Below are positions 16,520-25,106 of a stretch of DNA of 40,813 nt, piece after piece. A program made the position numbers and the translations under genes. Position 1 is the first letter of the stretch; every line of letters starts with the position of its first letter. Source of the DNA: an uncultured Sulfolobales archaeon (GTDB lineage Archaea; Thermoproteota; Thermoprotei_A; Sulfolobales; Acidilobaceae); NCBI GenBank assembly GCA_937921695.1, contig CAKZTZ010000017.1, forward strand, positions 1 to 40,813, written 5' to 3'. Below the pieces are notes generated by a model, which saw only the letters and a list, made by a program, of their open reading frames with translations, had not been told where the DNA came from and made no database searches.

Positions 16520-18139
16520 CTAAGCAGAGCTAGCAGTTCTTCTCTTGAAGAAAGCTATAATGCTGAGCCCTGAGATAGCCCCTGCTATTACTATGAGCCC
16601 CATTATCAAGATTTTGTGGGCCTCTACGCCTTCAAGAGCTTCCTGGAGACCGCTTGGGGTTGTTGTCTGCGCTGTTTTCTTAGTGACAGTCACGGTTAAA
16701 GGTGAGCTCTCGCCTCCTAAGTAGCTGTCTGCAGGTTCTGCGACAGCCTTTAGTATATGGCTTCCTTCCTGGAGCGGTGTGAACGGTATAGATGCTAGTC
16801 CATCCTTCAATGTTAACTCTGCATATCTAGCCCACTCGAGAGAGCCTGGTGCTTTTAACCATATAGTTACCCTAGTGTTTACAGGGGGCTCCACCTTAAC
16901 TTGAAGCTTAACTGTCTCAGCGACATCTACAGAAGCCTTATCTGCTGTCATCGTCACCTTCAACGGGGCGGTCTCCACTTTCTCCTTGAGCTTTTCTCTC
17001 ACATAAACTATTATTATGTTACTTAAAGCTTCAAAGCTAGCCTCAGTCTCAGGGACTCTTACTCTCACCAGTGTAGACCCTGTAACGTTAAATTTGACTG
17101 TTGAGGTGAAAACCCCCTTACTGTCGCTCTTGAGAGTTGCTATAGGGGTCCATATGGATAAATCCCTGCTAGCCTCTAATATCACGTCGTAAACTCCTGG
17201 AGGGTTTATTAGCCCCTTCACGGTAATACTACCTCCTTGCTCAACTAAAGCCTGGAGAGCTTTAACTCCAAGCTCGGGAATCTCAGCTTGAGTTGAAACT
17301 TCATCACTAACTATAGCTACTGTAACCTCCCTTTTAACATATATTGTTTTAACAGCTATGCTTTCATACTCGGCATATTCACTAGAAACATAACTAACTT
17401 TAACTTCAACCCTATAAACTCCAGGGTCTAGGGCTGTATAACTCCAGGTTAAGACCTTCCACTTTCCGGGCTCTAGAATGTCGTAATAACGGGCATAGAT
17501 GAGGGCGCTGTTAACGTAAATGTTAACCCATATATTATAAGCTCTAGACTCGCCCATATTAAAGATGGTTACTAGTAGGGAGACTGTTGAGGGGGCCTTT
17601 ACTACGCCCGGCGCTTCTAGAGATACTTTTAAGTGTCCGGTTAATGAGACTATAAGTACCGGGACGGCAAAATTCCTATGGAATAGAACCCTGCCGCCTT
17701 TAAATTCCACATAGCCTTCAACACTTAAAGATAAAATGTCTAGAACGGAGTCTCCAGCCTTAATTCTAGAATAATATTCCCCAGTGAGAGGTATAGATAG
17801 AGTTACGCTCCTAGCCTCTCCTATTCCCGTGAAAACACCTAGATACCCTTCAACACTAGAGCCGCCAACAGTAGCTTTAACCCTAAATATGGTGAGTACG
17901 CTCCCAACAGAGTATTCTAAACTATCAGCCGTAACCGTGACCCTAGATTCCGCTCCTGCAATCCACGGCTCGCTGAATTCTATCGAAATCTTTAAAATCC
18001 AGCCTTCAACATCCACTATGAAACTGTAGATCCTAGTTTGAAACACTCCCATAGGGGACTCCATATAACATGTGAAGGCAGAGACTGCCAAAGCCGACAT
18101 AAAAGCTATTAGTAACATATAGTATATAGTTATCCTCAA
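16520..18139 (-). CDS. Ig-like-domain surface protein coupled to the archaellum operon
   Basis: 539 residues. An N-terminal signal segment (YYMLLIAFMSALAVSAF) is followed by beta-rich regions: about 30-160, a CARDB-like domain at about 165-270 (LKVSLEAPGVVKAPSTVSLL ... GVYRVEVKVSYVSSEYAEYE), a second at about 285-385, and a bacterial-Ig-like domain at about 390-490 (LKVTMTADKASVDVAETVKL ... SHILKAVAEPADSYLGGES). One membrane helix near 507-529 and a basic tail (KRRTASSA) follow. The TTG start overlaps the arlJ stop (TTGA), so it is translated as the last gene of the archaellum operon. No standard archaellum component matches it; a role at the cell surface around the filament or as a motor-stabilising part is inference from position. 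An in-frame ATG at 18118 is an alternative start. Confidence 0.8.
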   Translation of the reverse strand: MRITIYYMLLIAFMSALAVSAFTCYMESPMGVFQTRIYSFIVDVEGWILKISIEFSEPWIAGAESRVTVTADSLEYSVGSVLTIFRVKATVGGSSVEGYLGVFTGIGEARSVTLSIPLTGEYYSRIKAGDSVLDILSLSVEGYVEFKGGRVLFHRNFAVPVLIVSLTGHLKVSLEAPGVVKAPSTVSLLVTIFNMGESRAYNIWVNIYVNSALIYARYYDILEPGKWKVLTWSYTALDPGVYRVEVKVSYVSSEYAEYESIAVKTIYVKREVTVAIVSDEVSTQAEIPELGVKALQALVEQGGSITVKGLINPPGVYDVILEASRDLSIWTPIATLKSDSKGVFTSTVKFNVTGSTLVRVRVPETEASFEALSNIIIVYVREKLKEKVETAPLKVTMTADKASVDVAETVKLQVKVEPPVNTRVTIWLKAPGSLEWARYAELTLKDGLASIPFTPLQEGSHILKAVAEPADSYLGGESSPLTVTVTKKTAQTTTPSGLQEALEGVEAHKILIMGLIVIAGAISGLSIIAFFKRRTASSA

Positions 18140-19644
18140 CCTCCCACCCCCGGAACCACGGGAATCTCAAAGCCTTTCATGAACAACTCTATTATAATTT
18201 CTGAAGCCATTTTCGATATCCACATGGAGACCGCTGAAATTATGAGGAGAATTCCTAGATATAGTAGGGCTACAGGCATATAGCCCCCCTCAACAGATTT
18301 TATAGCTATAGCTGATGCTAGAGAAGTTATTAAAATAAGAATTAACATGTATAAGTCTGAAGGGGGAAGCTCTACATGGGTAAGACCTGGCAGGATGGGC
18401 GTGGGAAGCTCCCCCATTTTACTTACGATGCCCGCGAACATTATCATGAGGGAAGAAAGGAATTGAGCCACAGCTACTAGAAGGGCTTGAAGCAGATATG
18501 CAATACTTTGGAACGTCCTGGATAATTGTTCTCTACTCTTCTGCATGCTCATGTGCTCCGCAATAATATTACCTAGTTTTTCCCCAACTATCCTCATGTC
18601 AGCGGCAGTATCGATAGAGTCGTATATTATGTCGATACCTTTCCTTATTATCTCACTCCCACTCTCCCCAGCTGCTAGAAACCAAGCCGTCCTTCTATCT
18701 AGACCATTGGATAATCTAGCTCTAGTCTTTTTCAGGATCAAGTTTAGAGGGCCTAAGTTTATTCTAAGTATGCTGCCCAGAGCTAGTATCTCGCTACCTA
18801 GCGTCGCGTAGAGAGCTCCATAGTTCTTGGAGAACACCGGGAAGAACGTTGAAAGCCTTTTAACTTGGCTCTCAAACTTGTAAGCCATATAGCCTGGAGC
18901 GTAGAAAGATAAGCCGATGACAGCTATGAAGAGAGGTAGGGAGCCCGAGACATAGTATAAGGTAGCAGCTGTAAGCGTCCCAAAAATCATTGAAATAAGA
19001 AGCGATATTCTCAAGAGTCTTACACTTTCAGGCCTTATCTCCATACTATGTACAATCCTATACTTAGGGAGGCCTGCGTATATGAACGCTACTAGGGCTA
19101 GCGTGGATAATGCCGTGACGATCATCAGATAGAATGCTACGTAGAAGTTTCCCCATAGAATGTAGGCTATTATCATTATATTGACGTTGAGAAAGACTAC
19201 CGATGAGAGCAGCCCAGTGTAGAGGCCGAGGAGTACCCTAATAGTTTCAAGGACTCTGGAATAGTAAGCTTTAAACTCAGAAACTAGAGTGTCAAGTTCT
19301 ACCCTCAGAAACCTTTCGAGATCCTGCCCGGCCCCGATAGCCTCAGAGAGTCTGAGCAAAAAGTCTCTATAGAGGGTGTTGCCAACCTTAGGGGCTGAAA
19401 TCCTTATAGCCTCAGTATACCCGAAACCCCACTCGCTAGCCAAGGACCTTATGTATGCTAGGAGATCACCGTACCCGTTATATCCGCTTCCAGTTATGCT
19501 TTTAGGGTTGAAAATCTTCTCCACCGGGGGCTTCCCCGTAGATAAAGCGTACATGTGGACTACAAGGTATAGGAGATCATCGTCTATAGGGGGCTTAAGC
19601 TTGGATAAAGTTGACTTTAAATAACTAGACACTCCCCCTAACAC
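18136..19644 (-). CDS. arlJ: Archaellum membrane platform protein ArlJ (FlaJ)
   Basis: 502-residue polytopic membrane protein of the TadC/FlaJ family, the membrane platform on which the ArlI ATPase acts to assemble and rotate the archaellum. It shows clusters of hydrophobic helices (about 135-190, 205-255 and 375-485) separated by cytoplasmic helical regions carrying the conserved two-domain layout. The GTG start overlaps the end of arlI by 20 bases. Length and the position after arlI agree with other crenarchaeal operons. Confidence 0.92.
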   Translation of the reverse strand: MLGGVSSYLKSTLSKLKPPIDDDLLYLVVHMYALSTGKPPVEKIFNPKSITGSGYNGYGDLLAYIRSLASEWGFGYTEAIRISAPKVGNTLYRDFLLRLSEAIGAGQDLERFLRVELDTLVSEFKAYYSRVLETIRVLLGLYTGLLSSVVFLNVNIMIIAYILWGNFYVAFYLMIVTALSTLALVAFIYAGLPKYRIVHSMEIRPESVRLLRISLLISMIFGTLTAATLYYVSGSLPLFIAVIGLSFYAPGYMAYKFESQVKRLSTFFPVFSKNYGALYATLGSEILALGSILRINLGPLNLILKKTRARLSNGLDRRTAWFLAAGESGSEIIRKGIDIIYDSIDTAADMRIVGEKLGNIIAEHMSMQKSREQLSRTFQSIAYLLQALLVAVAQFLSSLMIMFAGIVSKMGELPTPILPGLTHVELPPSDLYMLILILITSLASAIAIKSVEGGYMPVALLYLGILLIISAVSMWISKMASEIIIELFMKGFEIPVVPGVGG

Positions 19645-21307
19645 CTCTCAAGAGTACTCCATTCTTGAGAGCCTCAACAGCCTCCTCTAAAGGCATCTCA
19701 TATGTTCTCTTGACGGCCTCCCAGAAATCAAAATAATCCATAATACCTCTCTTCACGCTCTCCCTTAGAAACGCTGCTCTCAGCTCAAGCTCCTCGTAAA
19801 CCTTCTTTATCTCTAACCTACTCAACCCTCTAATCACAGCTATTTTATCCAGCATGTAGCTAGCCCCCTTGCCTGTGAACCTGAAAGTGTCGCTGACAGA
19901 GTCCCACAAGAATGTGGGAACATATATTATAGAGTCGCTCTTAGGGTCATAACCTATTATCTCGTTAATACTCATAACTTTCCTAACCATCTTGCCCCCC
20001 CTCCAGACAGCGTTCTGAATAACCACTAGGTTCAAATTGGGTATGAACGATTTAGGAATCCTTATGGGGTCACCGGTAAGCCTCTGAATGACCTGCTCCA
20101 CGCTACCCGCGTGAAACGTTGATAGACCCTGATGACCCGTCTGTAAAGCCTGGAAGAGAACACTAGCCTCCTGACCCCTAATCTCCCCGACAACTATAGT
20201 GTTAGGCCTCTGCCTCAAGGCGGCCTTTAAAAGGTCGAAGAGGGACACTGTAGACTCTCCAGCCGCGGGCCTAGCCAGCTCCCTCACCCAATTATTATGC
20301 GGCAATTTAACCTCGGCAGTATCCTCTATTGTCACCACCTTATAGTTGGGGGGTATGAAGACTAGTAGGGCGTTGAGGGTTGACGTTTTACCAGCTCCCG
20401 TCTCCCCTACTATGAAGCAGTTAGCATTATTACTCAACGTCATCCATAAGTAAGCGGCCATCCTCTCATCCATAGTGTTCCAGGCTATGAGCTGTGTTAT
20501 GCTTATAGGCTTCTCTGTAAACTTCCTTATTGTGAAGTTGCTACCATGAAGACTCACATCCTCCCCGAACACTATGTTTATTCTACTACCATCAGGTAGG
20601 GTAGCGTCAACTATAGGCCTTGAATGGGAGACAGGCTTGCCTATCCTTTCTGAAAGCCTTATTATAAACGTGTCTAGTTCCTCCTTGCTACTAAAGTTTA
20701 TGTTAGTCTCAAGAGTTCCAAAGAGCCTGTGAACTATATAAAGGTTGCCGACCCCCCTGCACGATACATCTTCTATCCAGGGGTCCGAAAGTAAGGGTTC
20801 GAGAACTCCAAGCCCTGCTATATTTCTCCTAACGTAGTATTTGAGGATTTCCAGGTCACCCTTATACACTGGAATCCTAGATGTTTTACCGTTAACCCTA
20901 CCGTAATCTACGGGGTTGTCAATAACTCTTACTATAGATTCAAGCTTCTCTAATAAGAGGGCAGTCCTATCCTGAATGCTTTCTGAGAAATCCTCCTCAC
21001 CTATGTTCATAGCTAGTTTAAACTCTACAAGCTCCATAAGCCTGGGGTGGGGCTGTGGGGGTTCTATGACAATATACCTACCATATGTTCTATAAGATGA
21101 TGTTCTGTATACATGCATATACACGAGGTCTGAGACTTTATAGATCAGGTTGACGTTAAACAGGCCTTTAAGCTTATAGCTCAAGTCCTCAGCCCTGTAG
21201 ATCTGCGGGGTCCCGTAATCCCTAGGGAGCCGAGCTATATAGTTTAGAACGTAGCTTGGGAGCCTCTGTTGAATGTTTAAGTTGAGGAACTCCATCCTAG
21301 ACAACAC
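19625..21307 (-). CDS. arlI: Archaellum motor ATPase ArlI (FlaI)
   Basis: 560-residue secretion-superfamily (type II/IV) ATPase that powers archaellum assembly and rotation as a hexamer. The Walker A motif GETGAGKT is near residue 301. The Asp box region (TIEDTAEVKLP), the Walker B-like VVGEIRGQEASVLFQALQTG and the His box (HQGLSTFHAG) follow. The N-terminal region and the LSDPWIEDVSCRG motif are typical of FlaI. The C-terminal part contains the helical domain found in the archaellum branch. It starts GTG, two bases after the arlH stop. Confidence 0.95.
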   Translation of the reverse strand: MLSRMEFLNLNIQQRLPSYVLNYIARLPRDYGTPQIYRAEDLSYKLKGLFNVNLIYKVSDLVYMHVYRTSSYRTYGRYIVIEPPQPHPRLMELVEFKLAMNIGEEDFSESIQDRTALLLEKLESIVRVIDNPVDYGRVNGKTSRIPVYKGDLEILKYYVRRNIAGLGVLEPLLSDPWIEDVSCRGVGNLYIVHRLFGTLETNINFSSKEELDTFIIRLSERIGKPVSHSRPIVDATLPDGSRINIVFGEDVSLHGSNFTIRKFTEKPISITQLIAWNTMDERMAAYLWMTLSNNANCFIVGETGAGKTSTLNALLVFIPPNYKVVTIEDTAEVKLPHNNWVRELARPAAGESTVSLFDLLKAALRQRPNTIVVGEIRGQEASVLFQALQTGHQGLSTFHAGSVEQVIQRLTGDPIRIPKSFIPNLNLVVIQNAVWRGGKMVRKVMSINEIIGYDPKSDSIIYVPTFLWDSVSDTFRFTGKGASYMLDKIAVIRGLSRLEIKKVYEELELRAAFLRESVKRGIMDYFDFWEAVKRTYEMPLEEAVEALKNGVLLRGVRGSV

Positions 21308-21309
21308 TC

Positions 21310-22020
21310 TCAGCCCCTAGCTAAGGCTATAGGCAGTATTTTGATGCCAAAAGATGGATCCACGTCGAAAGCTATGACCAACTCTACGGGGCCCAAGGCC
21401 CTCTTCAACTTCACTACCTCCATTATCCTTACGGGGACTCCTCCGATTTCGCCGTATTTGAGTTTTATGATCCCATCACATATGCTTCTAAGCCTCAGCA
21501 TTATATTCTCGTTTAAAGCTTCAGAATGTACTGTTAAGACGAGCAGCTTATCCCTAGAGGCTATCATTTTAAGCTTTGTCACGAAGTTGAGAGTTGAAGT
21601 GAGGCTCGCATAAGAAGCTATGACGCTAAAAGAGTCTATAACCATAACATCCCAGAATTTCAGAGTGTTCTTAATATACTCGGCCATCAAAGGTAAAAGC
21701 CTCGAGGCGGAACCCTTATCCCATTTCACCCCCTCAATATATAACGGGTATATTTTAAGCTGTCCCCTCATATAGAAACTGTCAATATCAAGACCGATCC
21801 TGGAGGCCTGCGATAGGAGGCCTTTCACAGTCTCCTCAGTAGTCATATATGTAACCTTGAGCCCCACCCTAAGAGCTCCATAAGCTATGTGGAGGGCTAG
21901 AACGCTCTTACCACTCCCATGAGGGCCTTCCAGTAAGAGGAGTGTCGACACCGGTATGCCCCCACCAATCCTCGCATCAAGCTCCTCGTTCCCGGTTGAA
22001 ACAAAACCCCCCATAGTCAC
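21310..22020 (-). CDS. arlH: Archaellum regulatory ATPase-like protein ArlH (FlaH)
   Basis: 236-residue RecA/KaiC-like protein. The Walker A motif is GPHGSGKS at residues 32-39; Walker B-like VMVIDSFS is near 123. ArlH forms a ring with ArlX at the base of the motor and modulates ArlI. It overlaps the arlF stop (GTGA). An in-frame ATG two codons downstream is an alternative start. Confidence 0.93.
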   Translation of the reverse strand: MTMGGFVSTGNEELDARIGGGIPVSTLLLLEGPHGSGKSVLALHIAYGALRVGLKVTYMTTEETVKGLLSQASRIGLDIDSFYMRGQLKIYPLYIEGVKWDKGSASRLLPLMAEYIKNTLKFWDVMVIDSFSVIASYASLTSTLNFVTKLKMIASRDKLLVLTVHSEALNENIMLRLRSICDGIIKLKYGEIGGVPVRIMEVVKLKRALGPVELVIAFDVDPSFGIKILPIALARG

Positions 22021-22559
22021 CCAGCCCCCAGAGAATATTCGGCCTTAACACCTGAAGGAGACACTAATACTATAGTAATAGCAGTCCCCGGGTCAGGGCT
22101 TCTAGTGAGGAACACGTACGCCGAAGCCTTCTCCCCCGGCCTAAGGTAGGGGTGCCCTGAGTAGTCGAAATTAATGGTGCCAACATTAATCCCAGTAATA
22201 ACCCAGAACCCAGGATTATAGCTAATGCTACTAATGTTAAACTTTAAAAGCTCTACGACCTTAAACCCCCCATTTAAATAAGAGGCTATTACCTCGTACT
22301 TATCAAGCCCTAATAGAGTCGACCCTCCAATAGCGGAGAACTCAAAAGCTACTGTTGGGCCCCCGGTGACGTTAGTGTAGAAAGCCCTTGTTATAGTTAA
22401 AGCCACGCTATCTCTCAGACTTTGAACTCTAATTTCGCTAGAAGCCTGAATTGTCAAGTTTATAATTCCATAGGCTGAGAACATCGAGAGAAATATTAGT
22501 AAAAGTGTTAAAACAAGCCCTGGCACTAGGCTGCTAACACCCTTCCTCAACATTTTCAC
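22017..22559 (-). CDS. arlF: Archaellum stator protein ArlF (FlaF)
   Basis: 180 residues: one N-terminal membrane helix (LVPGLVLTLLLIFLSMFSAY) followed by a beta-rich extracellular domain (about 60-180, with FWVITGINVGTINFDYSGH and ASAYVFLTRSPD). In crenarchaea ArlF binds the surface layer and, with ArlG, anchors the motor. Assigned mainly by order (between arlG and arlH), size and topology. The GTG start overlaps the arlG stop. Confidence 0.82.
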   Translation of the reverse strand: MKMLRKGVSSLVPGLVLTLLLIFLSMFSAYGIINLTIQASSEIRVQSLRDSVALTITRAFYTNVTGGPTVAFEFSAIGGSTLLGLDKYEVIASYLNGGFKVVELLKFNISSISYNPGFWVITGINVGTINFDYSGHPYLRPGEKASAYVFLTRSPDPGTAITIVLVSPSGVKAEYSLGAG

Positions 22560-23023
22560 CCCGCTAATGTTGACTCTGCAGTTGCACCGTTCGGCAGCAC
22601 TATTTTAACACAGTATGGGGGGTTCCCCACGCTCGTTCCATTATAAATCTTTATTATGAGGGTTTCCCCTATAGACCATACTCCATCGCTTACAGTCTCC
22701 TCATAGTTCCAGCCCCTGCTGGCTGCTCCTAAAACGTATCTTACCTCGCATTCTTTCCCGAAAAACACGTCTGCACTGTTCAACTCGTTTAGAGATATAA
22801 TTCTCCTCCCCACGTTTTTAGCGAAGACTACGAAGTTGTTGCCTTCAGGGGTTCCATGGACTATTCTAATCTCCGCTTTCAACTTGTCCTCTAGACTCTT
22901 CCCGGAAACTTTGAGTGTTGAATCCATTATGTAGTATTGTGTCAGAACAGTCCCTATGATCATACTAGCTACTATTATCCCGGCGATTACTAGGAGAGCT
23001 GTTGTCACGCCTTCAGCGCTCAC
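22556..23023 (-). CDS. arlG: Archaellum stator protein ArlG (FlaG)
   Basis: About 155 residues: N-terminal membrane helix (TTALLVIAGIIVASMIIGTV) and a beta domain with FVVFAKNVGRRIISLNELNS, the FlaG signature region. ArlG forms filaments that are capped by ArlF. Residues before the helix (SAEG/VTTALL) recall a prepilin-like signal, but processing is not established. GTG 23023 has GGAGGTGA five bases upstream; GTG 23032 lies within that ribosome site. Either start overlaps the end of arlX. Confidence 0.85.
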   Translation of the reverse strand: MSAEGVTTALLVIAGIIVASMIIGTVLTQYYIMDSTLKVSGKSLEDKLKAEIRIVHGTPEGNNFVVFAKNVGRRIISLNELNSADVFFGKECEVRYVLGAASRGWNYEETVSDGVWSIGETLIIKIYNGTSVGNPPYCVKIVLPNGATAESTLAG

Positions 23024-24071
23024 CCTTCTCACCTCCAGTTATTAAATCTAGTATTATGAAGGCGGATTCTCCATCCCTGAGGCCTAAATATCTACTCATG
23101 ATGTAGAGGGCCTTAACATAGTCCCTCACGTTTACATTAGAACTTCTACTCTTCTCTACAATGTTTACGGCAAACTTGATGATAGAACTCTCAGGCCCCC
23201 TTAATATCCCAGACTCGGACAGCGTCTCCACTAATTCTTTAAGCTTAGGCCACATACTTGTCTCGTAAATCTCGTCAAGCCCTATAATAAGCTCTATAAG
23301 CCTCGATATAGGCGGCTCGCCTCTCACATTGCCGGAGGCTTCTACAACCCTACTACCCCCTAGCATCGGGCGGGCAGAGCTAGCGGCAAGGTCTCCGCCC
23401 TCAACATTCCCAGTAACTAGTAAGAGGGCCCTCCTAGTATCTTCGTCGAGGAAGTCTGAAACACTCCTCATAACGTTGAAGGGGTTCTTAGACTCGTCAA
23501 CTTCACTCTTAAGAGCTATAAGGCTATCAGTAATCTCTTTCAAAGAACCTTCAACAGCCCCCTTAAAATTAGTGATCTCATCCCTGATCTTAGAGAGAGC
23601 TTCAGCAAGAGCTTCATAACGCTCATCCCCAGCCTCCTCGGAACGCTTAGACGAGCCGTCCTCACTAGGAGACGCACCACTAGAACTCCCGGACTCCCCT
23701 GGAGACCCTGCAGTCGAGCCCTCAACATTCTGAAAACCGGCGGGAACCTCTAGGTCAACACCACTAGAAACAAGCATAGAACCATGTTGAGAGGAGCCCC
23801 TAAACCAAAGCCTACAAGCAGGACAAGAGCAAACCCACCCATAATCAGGCTTAAAAACAAAGTAAAGCAGAGACGTAATCAAATAGTGGAACCCTAAAGT
23901 AACACTAGCTAAAGAAACTGGAACAACAGCAACAAGCCTACCCCAATTACCCTCAAAGAAAAACATAATAACACCTAAACCCGCTAAAACAAGCCCAAAC
24001 CCCGCCACCCCCACGAGAGCAGCCCTAAAATACATCAAACACAACCCCAAATACTGGGGGAAACACCGCAA
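23013..24071 (-). CDS. arlX: ArlX-like archaellum ring protein, enlarged, with a Cys cluster
   Basis: 352 residues in the arlX position. Two N-terminal membrane helices (about 16-36 and 46-74) are followed by WVCSCPACRLW (C81, C83, C86), a Ser/Gly-rich linker (about 118-150), a coiled-coil stretch (about 152-198, IRDEITNFKGAVEGSLKEIT) and a helical C-terminal domain (about 255-345). Known ArlX proteins have a membrane anchor plus coiled coil and form the ring around ArlH/ArlI; the second helix, the CxCxxC cluster and the C-terminal helical domain are unusual. TTG 24071 is the longest start; the ATG at 24035 would shorten the protein by 12 residues. Identity as ArlX rests on position and topology. 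Confidence 0.7.
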   Translation of the reverse strand: MRCFPQYLGLCLMYFRAALVGVAGFGLVLAGLGVIMFFFEGNWGRLVAVVPVSLASVTLGFHYLITSLLYFVFKPDYGWVCSCPACRLWFRGSSQHGSMLVSSGVDLEVPAGFQNVEGSTAGSPGESGSSSGASPSEDGSSKRSEEAGDERYEALAEALSKIRDEITNFKGAVEGSLKEITDSLIALKSEVDESKNPFNVMRSVSDFLDEDTRRALLLVTGNVEGGDLAASSARPMLGGSRVVEASGNVRGEPPISRLIELIIGLDEIYETSMWPKLKELVETLSESGILRGPESSIIKFAVNIVEKSRSSNVNVRDYVKALYIMSRYLGLRDGESAFIILDLITGGEKGER

Positions 24072-24107
24072 ACATAATGTAAAACTAGGATTATAACACT
24101 AAATTAA

Positions 24108-24126
24108 TGAAGGAGAAAAAAGTATA
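24108..24126 (-). terminator. Partial terminator between arlB and the rest of the archaellum operon
   Basis: On the minus strand, ATACTTTTTTCTCC follows the arlB stop by about 45-60 bases. A T-tract here would allow abundant arlB mRNA with limited read-through into arlX and beyond, as expected for a filament subunit. A TATA-like GTTATAATCC just downstream could restart transcription. Confidence 0.45.
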
Positions 24127-24169
24127 TTAATATAGACCTTAAATACCCCTCACTAGTGGTGGCACAATT

Positions 24170-24925
24170 TCAGCCTAAGTCAACCACCGGCTGCGTTAAA
24201 CTTGGAGGTATCATCCTCTCAACAGTCAAAGGAGCCCCAACAGGAACTCTAATCTCAAACTTAACAGTATCATAGCCGTCAGGCCTAATAGTTTCATCAG
24301 CATAGTAGACGAAGAATACAACCTTCTCCCCAGGATCCAGGACTAGGTCATCGTTAACGCGGACAACCCAGTTAAGAACGACAATAACCTTATTACTGGA
24401 ATAATTCCCAAGAAGCTGTTTCACTGTCCCGTTAAAGTCTTCTGGGAGCCCCACATATACACTATAGCCATCAACTGGCACGTGTATTATTTGACCTTTG
24501 GACCCTGTAACATTCTGAGTTAATATCTTATCAATTATTTCTACTATTTTTGAGGTGTTGGTTATTGGTGTTAGTATTGCTATTAGGTAAGTGTTTGATA
24601 TTGTTAGCCCTTTGTCTGGGCTCCAGTAAGATACTACGGTTTTCGCTGGGCTTAGGTCTACTTTGTGCTGTCCTGCTGAGAGTTTTAGTGGCGCCCAGGC
24701 ATATATTATGTTTTGTGCTGTGACATTGACTTCCGCTATGAGTGTTCCATCTAGTTCTAGGGCGCTACTAGCTTCTCCAAGACCTCTTTGCATTACTAGT
24801 TTACTCTGTTGGCTCGTGAAGAATCCCATGTTTAGGACTACGAATGCTAGGGCTGCCGCTACTATTACAAAAGCTATTAACACTATGGCCGACTCGATGC
24901 CAACTATACCTCTACGGCTTCTCAT
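24170..24925 (-). CDS. arlB: Archaellin ArlB (FlaB)
   Basis: 251-residue archaellum filament subunit. It has a class III signal peptide MRSRRG/IVGIESAIVL, cut by the archaeal prepilin peptidase after the Gly, followed by the hydrophobic polymerisation helix (AIVLIAFVIVAAALAFVVLN) and a beta-rich outer domain with several N-x-S/T sites (NVTAQN, NITNTS, NVTGSK, NGTVKQ, NYSSNK) that could be glycosylated. ATG has GAGGTG eight bases upstream; a TTTAAA promoter lies about 50 bases before it. Only one archaellin gene is present in the operon. Confidence 0.93.
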   Translation of the reverse strand: MRSRRGIVGIESAIVLIAFVIVAAALAFVVLNMGFFTSQQSKLVMQRGLGEASSALELDGTLIAEVNVTAQNIIYAWAPLKLSAGQHKVDLSPAKTVVSYWSPDKGLTISNTYLIAILTPITNTSKIVEIIDKILTQNVTGSKGQIIHVPVDGYSVYVGLPEDFNGTVKQLLGNYSSNKVIVVLNWVVRVNDDLVLDPGEKVVFFVYYADETIRPDGYDTVKFEIRVPVGAPLTVERMIPPSLTQPVVDLG

Positions 24926-25106
24926 CTAATCACACCTCAGAGCCGTGTTATTTAGAGCGCGTTTACGGGATTAAGTTTAAATTAATCGCATCCCCCCACC
25001 ATACTTTAATCCGGGTTTATATACTTGTATAAGAATCCTGCACATTAATACTTTACGCTCTCCATGAACATATAAGAAGGCTTATATACTAGGTGAAACC
25101 AGTAGT
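24926..25106. promoter_or_regulatory. Divergent promoter region between arlB and surface protein 2
   Basis: 181 bases hold two back-to-back promoters: TTTAAACT-like TATA on the minus strand near 24975-24983 for arlB, and CTTATATA (25081-25088) on the plus strand for the leaderless surface gene. No clear inverted-repeat operator is seen. Confidence 0.5.
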
